In this document: piece by piece, positions 14,429 to 23,509 of the stretch
Position numbering within the stretch: the first letter of the stretch is position 1
Layout: every line of letters starts with the position of its first letter
Virus record (IMG/VR): IMGVR_UViG_3300028840_005054
Location: 1 to 30,771 of that record
Source of the DNA: a virus
Length of the DNA stretch: 30,771 nt
Direction: 5' to 3' (one strand)
Notes under the pieces: generated by a model
Databases searched by the model: none
The model's input: only the letters and a program-made list of their open reading frames with translations
What the model was told of the DNA's origin: nothing
Program-made: the position numbers and the translations under genes

Positions 14429-14484
14429 AGCGAAAGGGCAGAATAGTGGGCCGCCCACACCTACTACTCTGCCCTTCGCTTTTC
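14429..14484 (+). terminator. Branched hairpin with T-run before the protease gene
   Basis: AGCGAAAGGGCAGA (14429-14442) pairs with TCTGCCCTTCGCT (14468-14480), with one bulge, followed by TTTT. Between the arms GTGGG/CCCAC (14446-14457) forms a second hairpin. This Y-shaped structure could be a terminator, a partial terminator tuning the portal-to-capsid ratio, or a processing site. Confidence 0.6.
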
Positions 14485-14503
14485 CGGGACAGGGGAATAA
14501 GCG

Positions 14504-16024
14504 ATGAGCACAAATTTTGATATTGCGGCCCACGATGAGTTCTTTGGGGTTACACCAGAAGAACGCGAATCTTTCGCTACGAAAGATGATCGCAAAAAGC
14601 CGGGCGGATCCAATGCTGGCACTTACAAAAAGGGACCGTTCTGCGGACCAAGCGGCGGGGCCCCAAAAGGCACATACCCGGTGGATACCCGAAAAAGGGC
14701 CATTGCCGCCATTGCTTATGCGCGTCACGCACCTAACCCTGCGGGAATTAAAAAGTGTGTTTGCAGACATTGGCCGGACTTGCCGGCCTGCAAGACCAGC
14801 AAGAAAAAGGAGAAGCAGTCCATGGAAGTTGAAATGAAGGTCCCGAAGTCAGCCCTTCATTTTATGGATCATGAGGGGTTCGCAAGAGCTGTAAGCCGTG
14901 GCGACGAGGAAGGGTTCCAGATGGTTGCGTACAGCGGAGGGATAATCCCAAAGCATTGGTATTGGGGTGATCTCCTGATTGACCTGTCTGGAATGAAGTT
15001 TCCGAAATCAACCTATCCCATTCTCGAATCCCACGATACCAACCGTAAAATCGCATTTGCAAAAAAGCCAGACATTTCCATGGGGGCGATTGAGTTCAAT
15101 TCGGCGCAATTTGTTGACACTCCTGTCAGCGAAGAATTCCGAAAGCTATCGAAATTAGGCTTCCCCTATGAGGCAAGTATATACGCAATGCCAACAGCAG
15201 TCGAAAGAATTGAGGCCGGTGAATCCGGAGAGGCTAACGGCCTTACCGTGAAGGGCCCGGCGTCAATATGGCGGAAATCAGTATTCAAGGAAGCCTCTGT
15301 TTGTGTCTTTGGGTACGACTCGAATACTCGGTCAACCGCTTTTGCGGATGAAGACGTTGATCTTACCGTCGAATCGGTCGGCGGTTTCCACAAAGAACAG
15401 GCCCAGAAGGGGGCCACCAAAAAGGAGGTGAAGGTAATGCCGAACACCATTGAGGAACTCAAAGCCGAAAGCCCGGATTTGTATCAGGAAATCAGGGATG
15501 AGGCCGAGCGGGATCTTAAAGCCTCCTTCGAAGCCGTTAAGAAAGGCCTCGAAGACCAGGTTGCGGATCTCAAGGACCAACTTCAGCAAAAGGACGTGGA
15601 GAAGGAACAGTTGGAGGAGCGGATTCTGAAGTTGGAAAAGTCGGATTACATCCGCACGGAACAGGAGAAGCGCAACCGGATTGACAGTGCGGCCGACCGT
15701 ATCTGGACCAGGGCACTTTCTGCGTGTGACATTCCTGAACACATGCACGAGAAGGTTCAGAAGATGGTCAAGGCCGATGCGTTTGTCAAGGACGGAGCAC
15801 TGGATGAGGAAGTCTTCAGCCAAGCCGTCCAGGCGGAAATTGAGGAATGGGAAGGCAAGGGCATGACCGTATCCGTTCTGGGTACGGGCTTCAGTGGAGA
15901 CAAGGACGGTCACGAAACTGATCCTGACGCCAAAACTGCCAAGCAAATGGAAGAGGAAGACGACGCCTGGGTCAAGGAGATGCAAGCTCTCGGTGGCCAG
16001 GCAGAGGAAGGAGGTGAAGCGTAA
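14504..16024 (+). CDS. Prohead protease-scaffold fusion with N-terminal extra domain
   Basis: 506 residues in three parts. Residues 1-105 include CGPSGGAPKGTYPV and a helical IAAIAYARHAPNPAGIKKCVC module seen in various phage proteins. About 107-290 is a prohead-protease-like domain, with H177 in SHDTNRKIAFA and S225 in GFPYEASIYA as likely catalytic His and Ser. About 311-506 is a charged scaffold with a coiled coil (about 325-385). The protease cleaves scaffold and capsid proteins during head maturation. AGGGGA lies upstream. Two in-frame internal starts with strong SDs (14822 and 15437) suggest shorter products. Confidence 0.75.
   Translation: MSTNFDIAAHDEFFGVTPEERESFATKDDRKKPGGSNAGTYKKGPFCGPSGGAPKGTYPVDTRKRAIAAIAYARHAPNPAGIKKCVCRHWPDLPACKTSKKKEKQSMEVEMKVPKSALHFMDHEGFARAVSRGDEEGFQMVAYSGGIIPKHWYWGDLLIDLSGMKFPKSTYPILESHDTNRKIAFAKKPDISMGAIEFNSAQFVDTPVSEEFRKLSKLGFPYEASIYAMPTAVERIEAGESGEANGLTVKGPASIWRKSVFKEASVCVFGYDSNTRSTAFADEDVDLTVESVGGFHKEQAQKGATKKEVKVMPNTIEELKAESPDLYQEIRDEAERDLKASFEAVKKGLEDQVADLKDQLQQKDVEKEQLEERILKLEKSDYIRTEQEKRNRIDSAADRIWTRALSACDIPEHMHEKVQKMVKADAFVKDGALDEEVFSQAVQAEIEEWEGKGMTVSVLGTGFSGDKDGHETDPDAKTAKQMEEEDDAWVKEMQALGGQAEEGGEA
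15437..16024 (+). CDS. Probable nested scaffold protein from an internal start
   Basis: In-frame ATG at codon 312 of the protease gene, with AAAGGAGGTGA eight bases upstream, a better site than that of the full gene. The 195-residue product (starts MPNTIEELKAESPD) is entirely the scaffold coiled-coil part. Lambda (C/Nu3) and Mu (I/Z) use this arrangement to make excess scaffold. Expression here is inferred from the SD and the domain boundary. Confidence 0.6.
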   Translation: MPNTIEELKAESPDLYQEIRDEAERDLKASFEAVKKGLEDQVADLKDQLQQKDVEKEQLEERILKLEKSDYIRTEQEKRNRIDSAADRIWTRALSACDIPEHMHEKVQKMVKADAFVKDGALDEEVFSQAVQAEIEEWEGKGMTVSVLGTGFSGDKDGHETDPDAKTAKQMEEEDDAWVKEMQALGGQAEEGGEA

Positions 16025-16719
16025 TGTACGGATCTCAGCCTTATGGAACTGTGTTGACGGGCGCAACTGATCTTCGCGCCCTGTTTAAAAGCCCCCCGGA
16101 GCAGGCAAGGATCAAGGACATCTCCATCCCTGCCGGGTATGGTGTGATCCCTGCCGGTACCGCAATGGGGATCATTACGGAGTCCACGAATCGGGCAGGA
16201 ATGTACGTCCCGTATGTGTGTGCCGATAACGGCCTGTCCGCTGGGTTGACCACCTACCCTGGACTTGCATACCTGACAGCAGACGTTTCTGCAAGCACAA
16301 CGATCTATATGACCATGGATGACAGCTACAAGTTCGCGGTGGGGGACCATCTGGGTGGTGGTGACAGCACCTATGATGGCGCTTCAGGTATTGACTGCGG
16401 GGCCATTTCGTCCATTGATCGAACCACGTATTCGCACATTGCGGCGATTGTGGTTGCGAATACGATTACAGCCTTGACCATGACCCTTGGTGCGTGCGTG
16501 TGGATCCAAACCAAAACGGCAGCCCCATTTGTTCAAGCGAAGGGATTCCTTGCTGGCGCGGTTGATACCGGAACGGGCGAGAATGCAAAAGGCGGTCAGG
16601 GCAACTTGGTATTTGGAAACGCTGAACTTTATGAGGGAGCCTTGTACGGCTATGACGCTGAGGTTTTAGCTGACCTCAGTGGCGCAGCTGACATGGGCAC
16701 GACCATCTATCTGCCGTAA
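16024..16719 (+). CDS. Capsid decoration-like protein
   Basis: 231 residues, Gly/Ala/Thr-rich and predicted beta. DISIPAGYGVIPAGTAMGI resembles the fold of phage head-stabilising (lambda gpD-like) proteins. The start has GGAAGGAGGTGAAGC upstream and shares a base with the protease stop (TAATG). Between protease and capsid gene is the normal place for a decoration protein. Longer than gpD (about 110 residues), so it may carry an extra domain. Confidence 0.6.
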   Translation: MYGSQPYGTVLTGATDLRALFKSPPEQARIKDISIPAGYGVIPAGTAMGIITESTNRAGMYVPYVCADNGLSAGLTTYPGLAYLTADVSASTTIYMTMDDSYKFAVGDHLGGGDSTYDGASGIDCGAISSIDRTTYSHIAAIVVANTITALTMTLGACVWIQTKTAAPFVQAKGFLAGAVDTGTGENAKGGQGNLVFGNAELYEGALYGYDAEVLADLSGAADMGTTIYLP

Positions 16720-16740
16720 ACTGGAAGGAGGTGAAGCAGA

Positions 16741-17964
16741 ATGACCATTCGAGCAAGTGATTTTCCTGATCTTCGACTTTCAAGACTTCAGAAACTCATC
16801 GAAACGTGGCAAACGCCTCCTTCGCTGTTTCTCTTGAAGTTGTTCGGTCAGGACAACTGGGAGTCTGACAACATCAAATGGGAAACCCAGATCGGAAACC
16901 GGGGTTTGACGCCTTTCGTAGCGCCCGGGTCTCCGTCCCCGACCACAGCCCCTATGGGCGTTGGCGCCGGGGCGGCCTTTGCGGCTTTCTGGAAGGAAAA
17001 GATTCCGTTCGGTGAGGAGTTTTTGAACAACCTTCGTGAGCCTGGAACGACCGCCAAGTACATGACGGCCAAGAAACGTATTGCCAAGGAAACCCAATCC
17101 CTGAAGAACCGTTCGGAGCGGCGCAGGGAATGGATGTTCGCAAAGATGATGTGCGGGGCCTCATTCACCTATTCGGTGATGAACGGCTTGAAATACACCA
17201 TCGATTACAATGTCCCATCTGACAACGTGGTCACCCTTGCGGCGGCCGATCAATGGGATGACGGTGCGAACGCGAACATCGTTGAGGACATCTTTGATGC
17301 CCGAAATGCGATGCGGAAGGCGAACGGCGGGATCATCGATTACGCCATCTTCACGACCGACGTTTTGAAGTACATGATTCTGGACACATCGATCCAGAAC
17401 CTTCTCACGAAATCGGCCTTTGGAGACGGTGACCTTTTTACAAGGTCCGCACAAACCCTCGGCGCCCTCCTGAACATCAAGAACATGGTCGTTTACGATG
17501 AAACGTACCAGATAAGGTCATGGTTGACTGCGGTGGTGACTGCCGATTCGACCACCACGATCAGCGTGGACGATGCGACGGACTTCGAGGCCGGAGATAC
17601 ACTGTCCTTCTATGATGTGTCCGCTCGCACCAAGGAAGCGGAGACCATCTCAAGCGTAGACGTGCAGGCCGGTACCGTCACGGTTTCATCGGCGCCATCG
17701 ACTTCCTACAAGTCGCAGGAAGATTACGTTTACACGAACAAAAACTACATTCCAACGGACAAATTCGTGATGTTCTGCTCTACCGTTGAGGACAACAAAA
17801 TCGCTGAATTTGCCAATGCACCGTTCGACCTGGATAGGCATTACGGCCTGAAGGTGGATAGCCATGTGGAATGGGATCCGGACGCTATTGTCGTTCGAGT
17901 CCAGAACAAGGGAATCCCGGTACTTTATCAGGAAGACGCCCTCTACATCCTGGATGTGGCTTAA
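16741..17964 (+). CDS. Major capsid protein (gpE-like)
   Basis: 407 residues. The capsid-E type pattern includes FLLKLFGQDN, IKWETQIGNRGLTPFVAPGSP, the REPGTTAKYMTAKKR region and the conserved NIKNMVVYDETYQ and KFVMFCSTVED near the C-terminus. It forms the icosahedral shell. Residues about 258-331 (after VVYDETYQ) read as an independent beta-rich, Asp/Thr-rich insert (ISVDDATDFEAGDTLSFYD) absent from usual gpE relatives as I know them. GGAAGGAGGTGAAGC lies upstream, the same SD as the previous gene, implying high expression. Confidence 0.8.
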   Translation: MTIRASDFPDLRLSRLQKLIETWQTPPSLFLLKLFGQDNWESDNIKWETQIGNRGLTPFVAPGSPSPTTAPMGVGAGAAFAAFWKEKIPFGEEFLNNLREPGTTAKYMTAKKRIAKETQSLKNRSERRREWMFAKMMCGASFTYSVMNGLKYTIDYNVPSDNVVTLAAADQWDDGANANIVEDIFDARNAMRKANGGIIDYAIFTTDVLKYMILDTSIQNLLTKSAFGDGDLFTRSAQTLGALLNIKNMVVYDETYQIRSWLTAVVTADSTTTISVDDATDFEAGDTLSFYDVSARTKEAETISSVDVQAGTVTVSSAPSTSYKSQEDYVYTNKNYIPTDKFVMFCSTVEDNKIAEFANAPFDLDRHYGLKVDSHVEWDPDAIVVRVQNKGIPVLYQEDALYILDVA

Positions 17965-17996
17965 CGCCCCTCCGGGGAGAAAGGAGGTGATTTCCG

Positions 17997-18476
17997 ATGG
18001 CAAAATCGAGAAAGTACAAGGGACCAAATCCAAATCCAGGGTTTGCAAAGCAGGTAAACGAAGTCGTTGAACCCACGCTGAAAGCTGTTTTCTCCGGTGA
18101 GATTACCAATACGATACGCGGTTATCCTCTGGGTGCTGCCAAGTATGCCGGTAATGTGTCGGATGTTTGGATGTCGGCTTTGGCAAGCGGGAAAGATGAT
18201 TCCAACACGCTGCAGGTGGCCCTTGATGTAAAGATCAATGGCACAACCTGCCTGACAACCCAGCCGGTCATTGCACATGTATCCGGTGAAGCGTCAACAA
18301 ACAAAACAACCAAAGAAAGTGGTGATACGGGTATCACCCAGGCGGCTCTCAGTTCGTCAAAGAGTTACTCGCCGGGCGATATGTTCACCTGCGATCTGGT
18401 GCTAACCAGAACTTCTACGCCAACGACTGAGATGTCGAATGTTGCTGTGGTTGTGGATCTGGAACCCAGCAACTAA
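17997..18476 (+). CDS. Hypothetical virion-associated protein
   Basis: 159 residues starting MAKSRKYKGPNPNPGF. The remainder is Thr/Ser/Val-rich with alternating beta pattern. AAAGGAGGTGATTTCCG lies upstream, as for the capsid genes. Position just after the capsid gene suggests a minor head or head-fibre component. Unrecognised. Confidence 0.6.
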   Translation: MAKSRKYKGPNPNPGFAKQVNEVVEPTLKAVFSGEITNTIRGYPLGAAKYAGNVSDVWMSALASGKDDSNTLQVALDVKINGTTCLTTQPVIAHVSGEASTNKTTKESGDTGITQAALSSSKSYSPGDMFTCDLVLTRTSTPTTEMSNVAVVVDLEPSN

Positions 18477-18510
18477 TCCCACAATCCTCTAAATTGCGAG
18501 GAAACGAATC

Positions 18511-18699
18511 ATGGCTATCCGATTGAATGTCTTTTGTAATGGACAGGTTGCGCAGAACCGCAACTATTTGGATAAGTTTGACCGAGTGAAATGGAACCCG
18601 GGAGCCGTCAAACGTGACGCTCTCGGGATTCCTATTTCTTATGGTCGGAAAGATATGCCGATGAGGGAGGTGGGAAAGGATGCCGACTTACAGAAATGA
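18511..18699 (+). CDS. Small hypothetical protein
   Basis: 62 residues starting MAIRLNVFCNGQVAQNR. TTGCGAGGAA lies upstream. It overlaps the next gene by 20 bases, which has its own strong SD (GGGAGGTGGG) inside this gene. Basic; no family recognised. Confidence 0.55.
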   Translation: MAIRLNVFCNGQVAQNRNYLDKFDRVKWNPGAVKRDALGIPISYGRKDMPMREVGKDADLQK

Positions 18700-19111
18700 T
18701 TCAACGACAACTACGTACCGTATCCGGGACATAGACGGAAACCCCCAGAATGTCATTCCAGGGCACACCGTTCAGACGTTCGCAAGAACCGTTCCGGACG
18801 ATTTCACGAAAACAAGCGATTCGCCTTATTGCGAGCGCAAAATATATGCGAGTGGCGAGGATGTGTTCACTGAAGCTGTTTGCCCGAAGGGCCACTTCAA
18901 CACCAGTGTGAGCGGAGAGTTTACGGGGACCGTCCGACTGGAAAGATCATTCGATGGGTTTGCCACAGCCAAGACAATGGATACGTTCACATATCCGCTT
19001 GAGGATGACTACAACGACGAGGACCCAAACGCACAGTACAGACTGGGTGCCAGAGCCAATGAAATCACGGCCGGGTGCGTTACTGTTGTATTGAGCCTCC
19101 CAGAAAGATAG
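18680..19111 (+). CDS. Hypothetical beta-rich virion protein
   Basis: 143 residues starting MPTYRNDSTTTTYRIRD. RIRDIDGNPQNVIPGHTVQTF and SGEFTGTVRLERSFDGF suggest beta sandwich modules as in phage neck or fibre-binding proteins. Located between the head genes and fibre genes. Function unproven. Confidence 0.55.
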   Translation: MPTYRNDSTTTTYRIRDIDGNPQNVIPGHTVQTFARTVPDDFTKTSDSPYCERKIYASGEDVFTEAVCPKGHFNTSVSGEFTGTVRLERSFDGFATAKTMDTFTYPLEDDYNDEDPNAQYRLGARANEITAGCVTVVLSLPER

Positions 19112-19123
19112 GAGGGCAAGAGG

Positions 19124-21130
19124 ATGAAAAGGCTCTTTTCGACCATCATATTTTTCACAATCCTTGCGATTGCCGGGCAGGTTTTCGCAGAACGCCCATC
19201 TTTTATCAGAAACAGGGATACCCCGCAAACGTATGCTGGTGAAGCCGGGAAGGTCCCTGTTGTCAAGAGCACTGAGGACGGGCTTGAGTTTACGGGTGGG
19301 CCTACTTGGACATCGTTATCTCTCGACCATAACACTGAAACACTTACCGGAGATAAAACCTTTGCGACAACCGATGTCCCAGTGCATTTTCTTGATCCAG
19401 GCGGGGCAGATAGAAACATAAACCTCTTTGCTGAAACAGCTGGTAAAGACAGACAGTTCATTATCATTAATACTGCTGACGGCTCTGGAGAAGATCTTAC
19501 CGTCAAGGACGATACACCATCCACCCTTGGCATTATCGGCCCCAAAATGGGGGCGCTGGTTTCCTGCGATGGAACGTATTGGAAGATGGTGTCATTCGTC
19601 ACAGGCGATGGCACAACTCTCTATATTGACGGGGTAGCCGGAACAATTACGGTCAACGGTGCAACCATAGCAGGTGGGACCAATACCTTCTCAATCACCA
19701 ATGGAACCGCCTCCCTGGATGTTGCGGCGGCGGCGGTTGTGGACATCGACAAGTCCCTGACCGTGGACGGTCAGAAGACCACGATTACAGGGGTAACTCA
19801 GGCAAACACCCTTACCCTGAACGAATCTTTTGCTGTCGGGGATGGATACAGTGGAACCCTGACGTTCTCGGGGTCTGGCAAGACGTTGACGGTGGAGGAT
19901 ACATCTGCTGTCAATCAAGACCTGACCACAGATGCTTCCCCAACATTCGTTACCATAGACCCCACAGGCGTAACCGACAATAACATCCCCAAGGTAGCGA
20001 GTGGCGCAGCGGGGTTTGCCGACTCCCCCCTGAGCACAGACGGAACCACAGTCTCAGCGACCGGACCTATCGCTTCCGGTGCTTCCCCAACCCCTACTAC
20101 CAACTTCAAAGATAACGACTGCGAAGATGGCGATGTCAATGCCAAGATTTATGGCAATCTGTCAGATCCATCGGCTGGTGCACAATATATGGATATGTTC
20201 TGGCAAGCCCAGATCAATGGCATACTTACTACCTTCATGGCTTTTGATGCATCCGGTTCATATTTGTATTCGGTGTACGGTATTGGAATTGGAACAACAA
20301 CCCCTGACACCCTGTTAGAAGTCAGTGAGGACAGTGCTGATTCGGAAGTAACCATATCGGCGTATCATGACACAGAAGCTACATCACCAACATTGGTTAC
20401 AAGAAAAGCCGAAGGTACGGAAGCCTCTCATGCCACTCCGGTAGATGATAACGCCGTTTTGGGCACATGGAAAATGCAAGCCTACGATGGAGATTCATGG
20501 GCCAATGGCGCATACATTCAGGCTCGTGTGGACGGTACGCCAGCCGATGGTGATATGCCGACTGAGGTTGTGATTGCGACAAGTGCCTCTGGTTCTGAAA
20601 CCCCAACAGAGCGGCTTACAATCGACCCTGCTGGTTTAGTGAAAGTCACCACTGCAAACATAACTGCCGGATCTGGCTCTGGAGTAACGGTTAACAGCAC
20701 GGGAAATCTTAATTCGCATCTCTACAAAGTTACGACCACTTATGCTGCCTACTCGGATACGGATACCACCAAGGGGATTGTTATTGCTACCCTTCCGGCC
20801 AAGACCAAGATTATCGGATTTTATGCAGACACGACTGCGGCGTACACTGGTGGTACTGTGTCAGCGGCCACGCTGGAAGTCGGAATCACGGCAGAGGGAG
20901 CAGCAGAGATATTAGCTGCTCACGATGTCCTTTCCGGCGCTGTCACGAAAGGTTTGGCAGATGCCGACATGGGTACAGGCATGACAAGGGCTGCGGCTAT
21001 ACAGGGCGGTTATCTGCCAAGCTGGACAGGAACCACTGAGATTTATGCAACGATTGACACGACAGACGGGAACACCAACGCTTTAACGGCAGGATCAACG
21101 ACTTTTTATGTCGAGACTGAAAGATATTAA
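19124..21130 (+). CDS. Exported tail-fibre/spike-like protein
   Basis: 668 residues. The N-terminus is a convincing Sec signal (MKRLFSTIIFFTILAIAGQVFA, cut about residue 22). The remainder is Gly/Thr/Asp-rich beta repeat of fibre type, including TLTLNESFAVGDGYSG, a GIGTTTPDTLLEVSED segment typical of spike shafts, and a C-terminal trimeric-like tip ending FYVETERY. Fibres recognise host receptors. A signal peptide is unusual, since virion proteins normally assemble in the cytoplasm. The next gene has the same feature and starts four bases after this stop. Both could instead be moron-type surface proteins. Confidence 0.65.
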   Translation: MKRLFSTIIFFTILAIAGQVFAERPSFIRNRDTPQTYAGEAGKVPVVKSTEDGLEFTGGPTWTSLSLDHNTETLTGDKTFATTDVPVHFLDPGGADRNINLFAETAGKDRQFIIINTADGSGEDLTVKDDTPSTLGIIGPKMGALVSCDGTYWKMVSFVTGDGTTLYIDGVAGTITVNGATIAGGTNTFSITNGTASLDVAAAAVVDIDKSLTVDGQKTTITGVTQANTLTLNESFAVGDGYSGTLTFSGSGKTLTVEDTSAVNQDLTTDASPTFVTIDPTGVTDNNIPKVASGAAGFADSPLSTDGTTVSATGPIASGASPTPTTNFKDNDCEDGDVNAKIYGNLSDPSAGAQYMDMFWQAQINGILTTFMAFDASGSYLYSVYGIGIGTTTPDTLLEVSEDSADSEVTISAYHDTEATSPTLVTRKAEGTEASHATPVDDNAVLGTWKMQAYDGDSWANGAYIQARVDGTPADGDMPTEVVIATSASGSETPTERLTIDPAGLVKVTTANITAGSGSGVTVNSTGNLNSHLYKVTTTYAAYSDTDTTKGIVIATLPAKTKIIGFYADTTAAYTGGTVSAATLEVGITAEGAAEILAAHDVLSGAVTKGLADADMGTGMTRAAAIQGGYLPSWTGTTEIYATIDTTDGNTNALTAGSTTFYVETERY

Positions 21131-21133
21131 GCC

Positions 21134-22588
21134 ATGAAAAAATATCTCATAGCAATAGCCGTCCTGCTCTTCTCTGCTACATGGGCATGGGCGGGTATAG
21201 AAGCACCTGTAGACCACTGGCCGCTGACTCAAGATTGGATGGAATCGAGTACGGTTGTCTCAGACGTAGGCACAGGTGGCAATCATGGGACGCTGGTGAA
21301 TGCGCCGGTTGTGGGGGCCACTTATACAACTTTTGATGGTGTAAATCAAAATGTAGTTGCTGCATCAGTTTTTGGGGATGTTGATTTCAAGGCAACGGCA
21401 TTTTCCATATCGATGTGGCTCAATCAGGATTGTTCTGATGGCGATTATAGCATGTTTGTTAATTTTGGGTGTGCAACTGGTACAAACTTCAGAATAATAG
21501 CGGTTATCAATAGTAAAACCTACATTAAGTTTATATTCCATCGGGCAGACAATAATACGCTTGGCCGTATTGCTATTGAGGGATTAAACACTTTTACCTG
21601 CGGATCGTTGCATCATGTTGTCATCACACATAACGGTGGGGCACCAAGCACCACAAACACGAAGATTTACATGGATAATGTCGATGTTACAAATACGACA
21701 GGCGTTGGGACTTTTGATGCCTATCAGGTAAATGCCATCAAAATATCATACGGCGATGCCAATGGTTTCACCGGCTTCATCTCCGATGGTCGCATCTACC
21801 CCCACGCCCTATCCGCTGACGATGTAGCCGCCCTGTACGCTCTTGGGCGAAATTCATTACCGGCAAGCGGGGGGAATACTGTGGAGGGCGTAACCACAAG
21901 CCTCGTCCAGTTCGACGACCAGACCGCCTACATTGACGCTGCGGGGGATGGCGGGGAGTTTTTGTGGTTGCCAGACACAGACTTGAGCCAGTACTCTTCC
22001 CACACGCCACGGTATAAAGTCGTAGTCTATGATGTGACCAACGACAAGTACCTCATTGGCTATGCCGGTGCTGCTGGGGGCGGGGAGGCTCTGGGTGGAG
22101 ATTTACTTGCTGGTTGGAATTTAACGGTGGGATGGACTGAATCAGCAGCAATAATAAACGATGCTGATACTTTCACTACCTTGGGTGCAGGTGCAATTTA
22201 TAAAAATGCAAACGTACTTTCTGCGAAAGAATTATATAAAATTTCCACAGTTGGTGCGAGTACAGCATCGACAGTGAATTGGTATGCCATGTATTATGGA
22301 GTTGGAATTTATTTAATATCAAGCGGCGTTACTGGGTCAGATTACCATACCGGATTGGCAAATTACACAAAACTATATATTAAAAACATGTCTGCCGGAG
22401 TAACTGATATAACTTCAATGACTCTCAAGCGTGTCACCGACTGCGCCACAACCGGACTCCACATCTATGATGCAGCCACGGGCGGCTCACGGGGTTGGGC
22501 GTCTGCCGAGTCGGGTTTTGACTACAATGCAACCAATCTGCGGGTGATGATTTACCCCGCTGGCACGGGAAACGCAGTGAGTTTTTAA
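21134..22588 (+). CDS. Exported LamG-domain adhesin/fibre protein
   Basis: 484 residues. Signal peptide MKKYLIAIAVLLFSATWAWA. Residues about 22-240 form a LamG/concanavalin-like domain (TTFDGVNQNV, SLHHVVITHNGG, ISDGRIYPHALSADDVAALYA), usually carbohydrate binding. The rest is beta-rich with Cys, ending NAVSF. A second half-repeat of jelly-roll type is likely at about 330-440 (LLAGWNLTVGW...). It pairs with the upstream fibre gene, both exported, suggesting a joint surface function. Glycan binding is inferred. Confidence 0.7.
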   Translation: MKKYLIAIAVLLFSATWAWAGIEAPVDHWPLTQDWMESSTVVSDVGTGGNHGTLVNAPVVGATYTTFDGVNQNVVAASVFGDVDFKATAFSISMWLNQDCSDGDYSMFVNFGCATGTNFRIIAVINSKTYIKFIFHRADNNTLGRIAIEGLNTFTCGSLHHVVITHNGGAPSTTNTKIYMDNVDVTNTTGVGTFDAYQVNAIKISYGDANGFTGFISDGRIYPHALSADDVAALYALGRNSLPASGGNTVEGVTTSLVQFDDQTAYIDAAGDGGEFLWLPDTDLSQYSSHTPRYKVVVYDVTNDKYLIGYAGAAGGGEALGGDLLAGWNLTVGWTESAAIINDADTFTTLGAGAIYKNANVLSAKELYKISTVGASTASTVNWYAMYYGVGIYLISSGVTGSDYHTGLANYTKLYIKNMSAGVTDITSMTLKRVTDCATTGLHIYDAATGGSRGWASAESGFDYNATNLRVMIYPAGTGNAVSF

Positions 22589-22613
22589 CCCATCAAAAAT
22601 AGAAAGGGGAGCT

Positions 22614-23033
22614 ATGAGAGTACAACTTTTAACGTCGATTAAGGCGAGGATATCACAAGGAGAAGGAGAGGAACGCCAACTGCTATCAAAGACGTGGCCG
22701 AGAGATAAAATATTTGACGATGCAAATGAATCCATCCCAGAGCCCATTCTTGAGCTGGTAAATTTAAAGGATCCATCCGTAATGGTATTGGGTGATCTTG
22801 GCAGTAACTCTCCCAATGCTGAAAATGATCGTTTGAAGGCAGAGCTTGCACAGGCCCTGAAGATCATCGATGATCTTGAGAAAAAACTGGAAGCTGATGT
22901 TGAGGCTAAACCCAAAGAGTTTCCATGCCCTGTCAGTGGTTGCGATAAGGTCCTGCGGACACAGCAAGGCCTGAACAGTCACTTGACGCAGATGCACCCT
23001 GATTTCAAGTGGGACGGGCCTGAAGGAGATTAG
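22614..23033 (+). CDS. Connector-region protein with a C2H2 zinc finger
   Basis: 139 residues. A coiled coil at about 66-97 (AENDRLKAELAQALKIID...) is followed by one C2H2 finger: C105, C110, H123, H128 (spacing C-x4-C-x12-H-x4-H) in CPVSGCDKVLRTQQGLNSH. Such fingers are rare in bacteria and scattered in phages. It lies directly before head-tail connector-type genes, ending one base before the next start. GAAAGGGGAGCT lies upstream. Confidence 0.7.
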   Translation: MRVQLLTSIKARISQGEGEERQLLSKTWPRDKIFDDANESIPEPILELVNLKDPSVMVLGDLGSNSPNAENDRLKAELAQALKIIDDLEKKLEADVEAKPKEFPCPVSGCDKVLRTQQGLNSHLTQMHPDFKWDGPEGD

Positions 23034-23492
23034 ATGACCGAAGCTGAACTCATTGCCAGGGTTACGCGGGAAATCATGGGCCTATCGGACAGCTTTGATT
23101 CCGACAACTATGCCGATGCCGTTGATATGGCCGAAGCCGAAACAGGGTTCACGTGCCCTGTTACTTCTTCTTTCCAGATTATGTGGCTGATCCAAAGAAC
23201 CAAGCGAGCACTGTTCTTTATGTTGACTTCTGGCGCTTCCAAGAAGGTCCGATTCGAAGATGTCCACCGCCAGCAAGAGTTTGAAAACCTGCGCAAGCTT
23301 ATTAAGGACATGGATGATGATTTTGAAAGGGCCAAGAAGGACAGCGTATATGAGTTTGCTGGGGTTTCGGCCGTCCATATTTTCGGGACCAAGATTGACG
23401 CTGGCTTCCAGTATGAGGACAGAACTGGCGCCGAGGCTACTTACCGGGACGATAATAAGGTAATCGTGAGTCCCAGTGATGGGGAGTCATGA
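23034..23492 (+). CDS. Head-tail connector-like protein
   Basis: 152 residues starting MTEAELIARVTREIM. All-helical N-terminal part (ADAVDMAEAETGF, MWLIQRTKRALFFML, then QEFENLRKLIKDMDDDFERA) resembles phage adaptor or head-completion proteins. Position after portal, capsid and fibre genes fits. Specific family not certain. Confidence 0.5.
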   Translation: MTEAELIARVTREIMGLSDSFDSDNYADAVDMAEAETGFTCPVTSSFQIMWLIQRTKRALFFMLTSGASKKVRFEDVHRQQEFENLRKLIKDMDDDFERAKKDSVYEFAGVSAVHIFGTKIDAGFQYEDRTGAEATYRDDNKVIVSPSDGES

Positions 23493-23509
23493 CCGCCCAC
23501 AACCGAGAT

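Noticed and set aside
15332-16066. 244-codon minus-strand open frame opposite the scaffold
   Set aside because: Antisense to a clear gene with strong SD and domains; no SD of its own.
22614-23033. Eukaryotic contamination because of the C2H2 finger
   Set aside because: The gene is embedded in a phage operon with bacterial ribosome binding sites and immediate overlap with neighbours.
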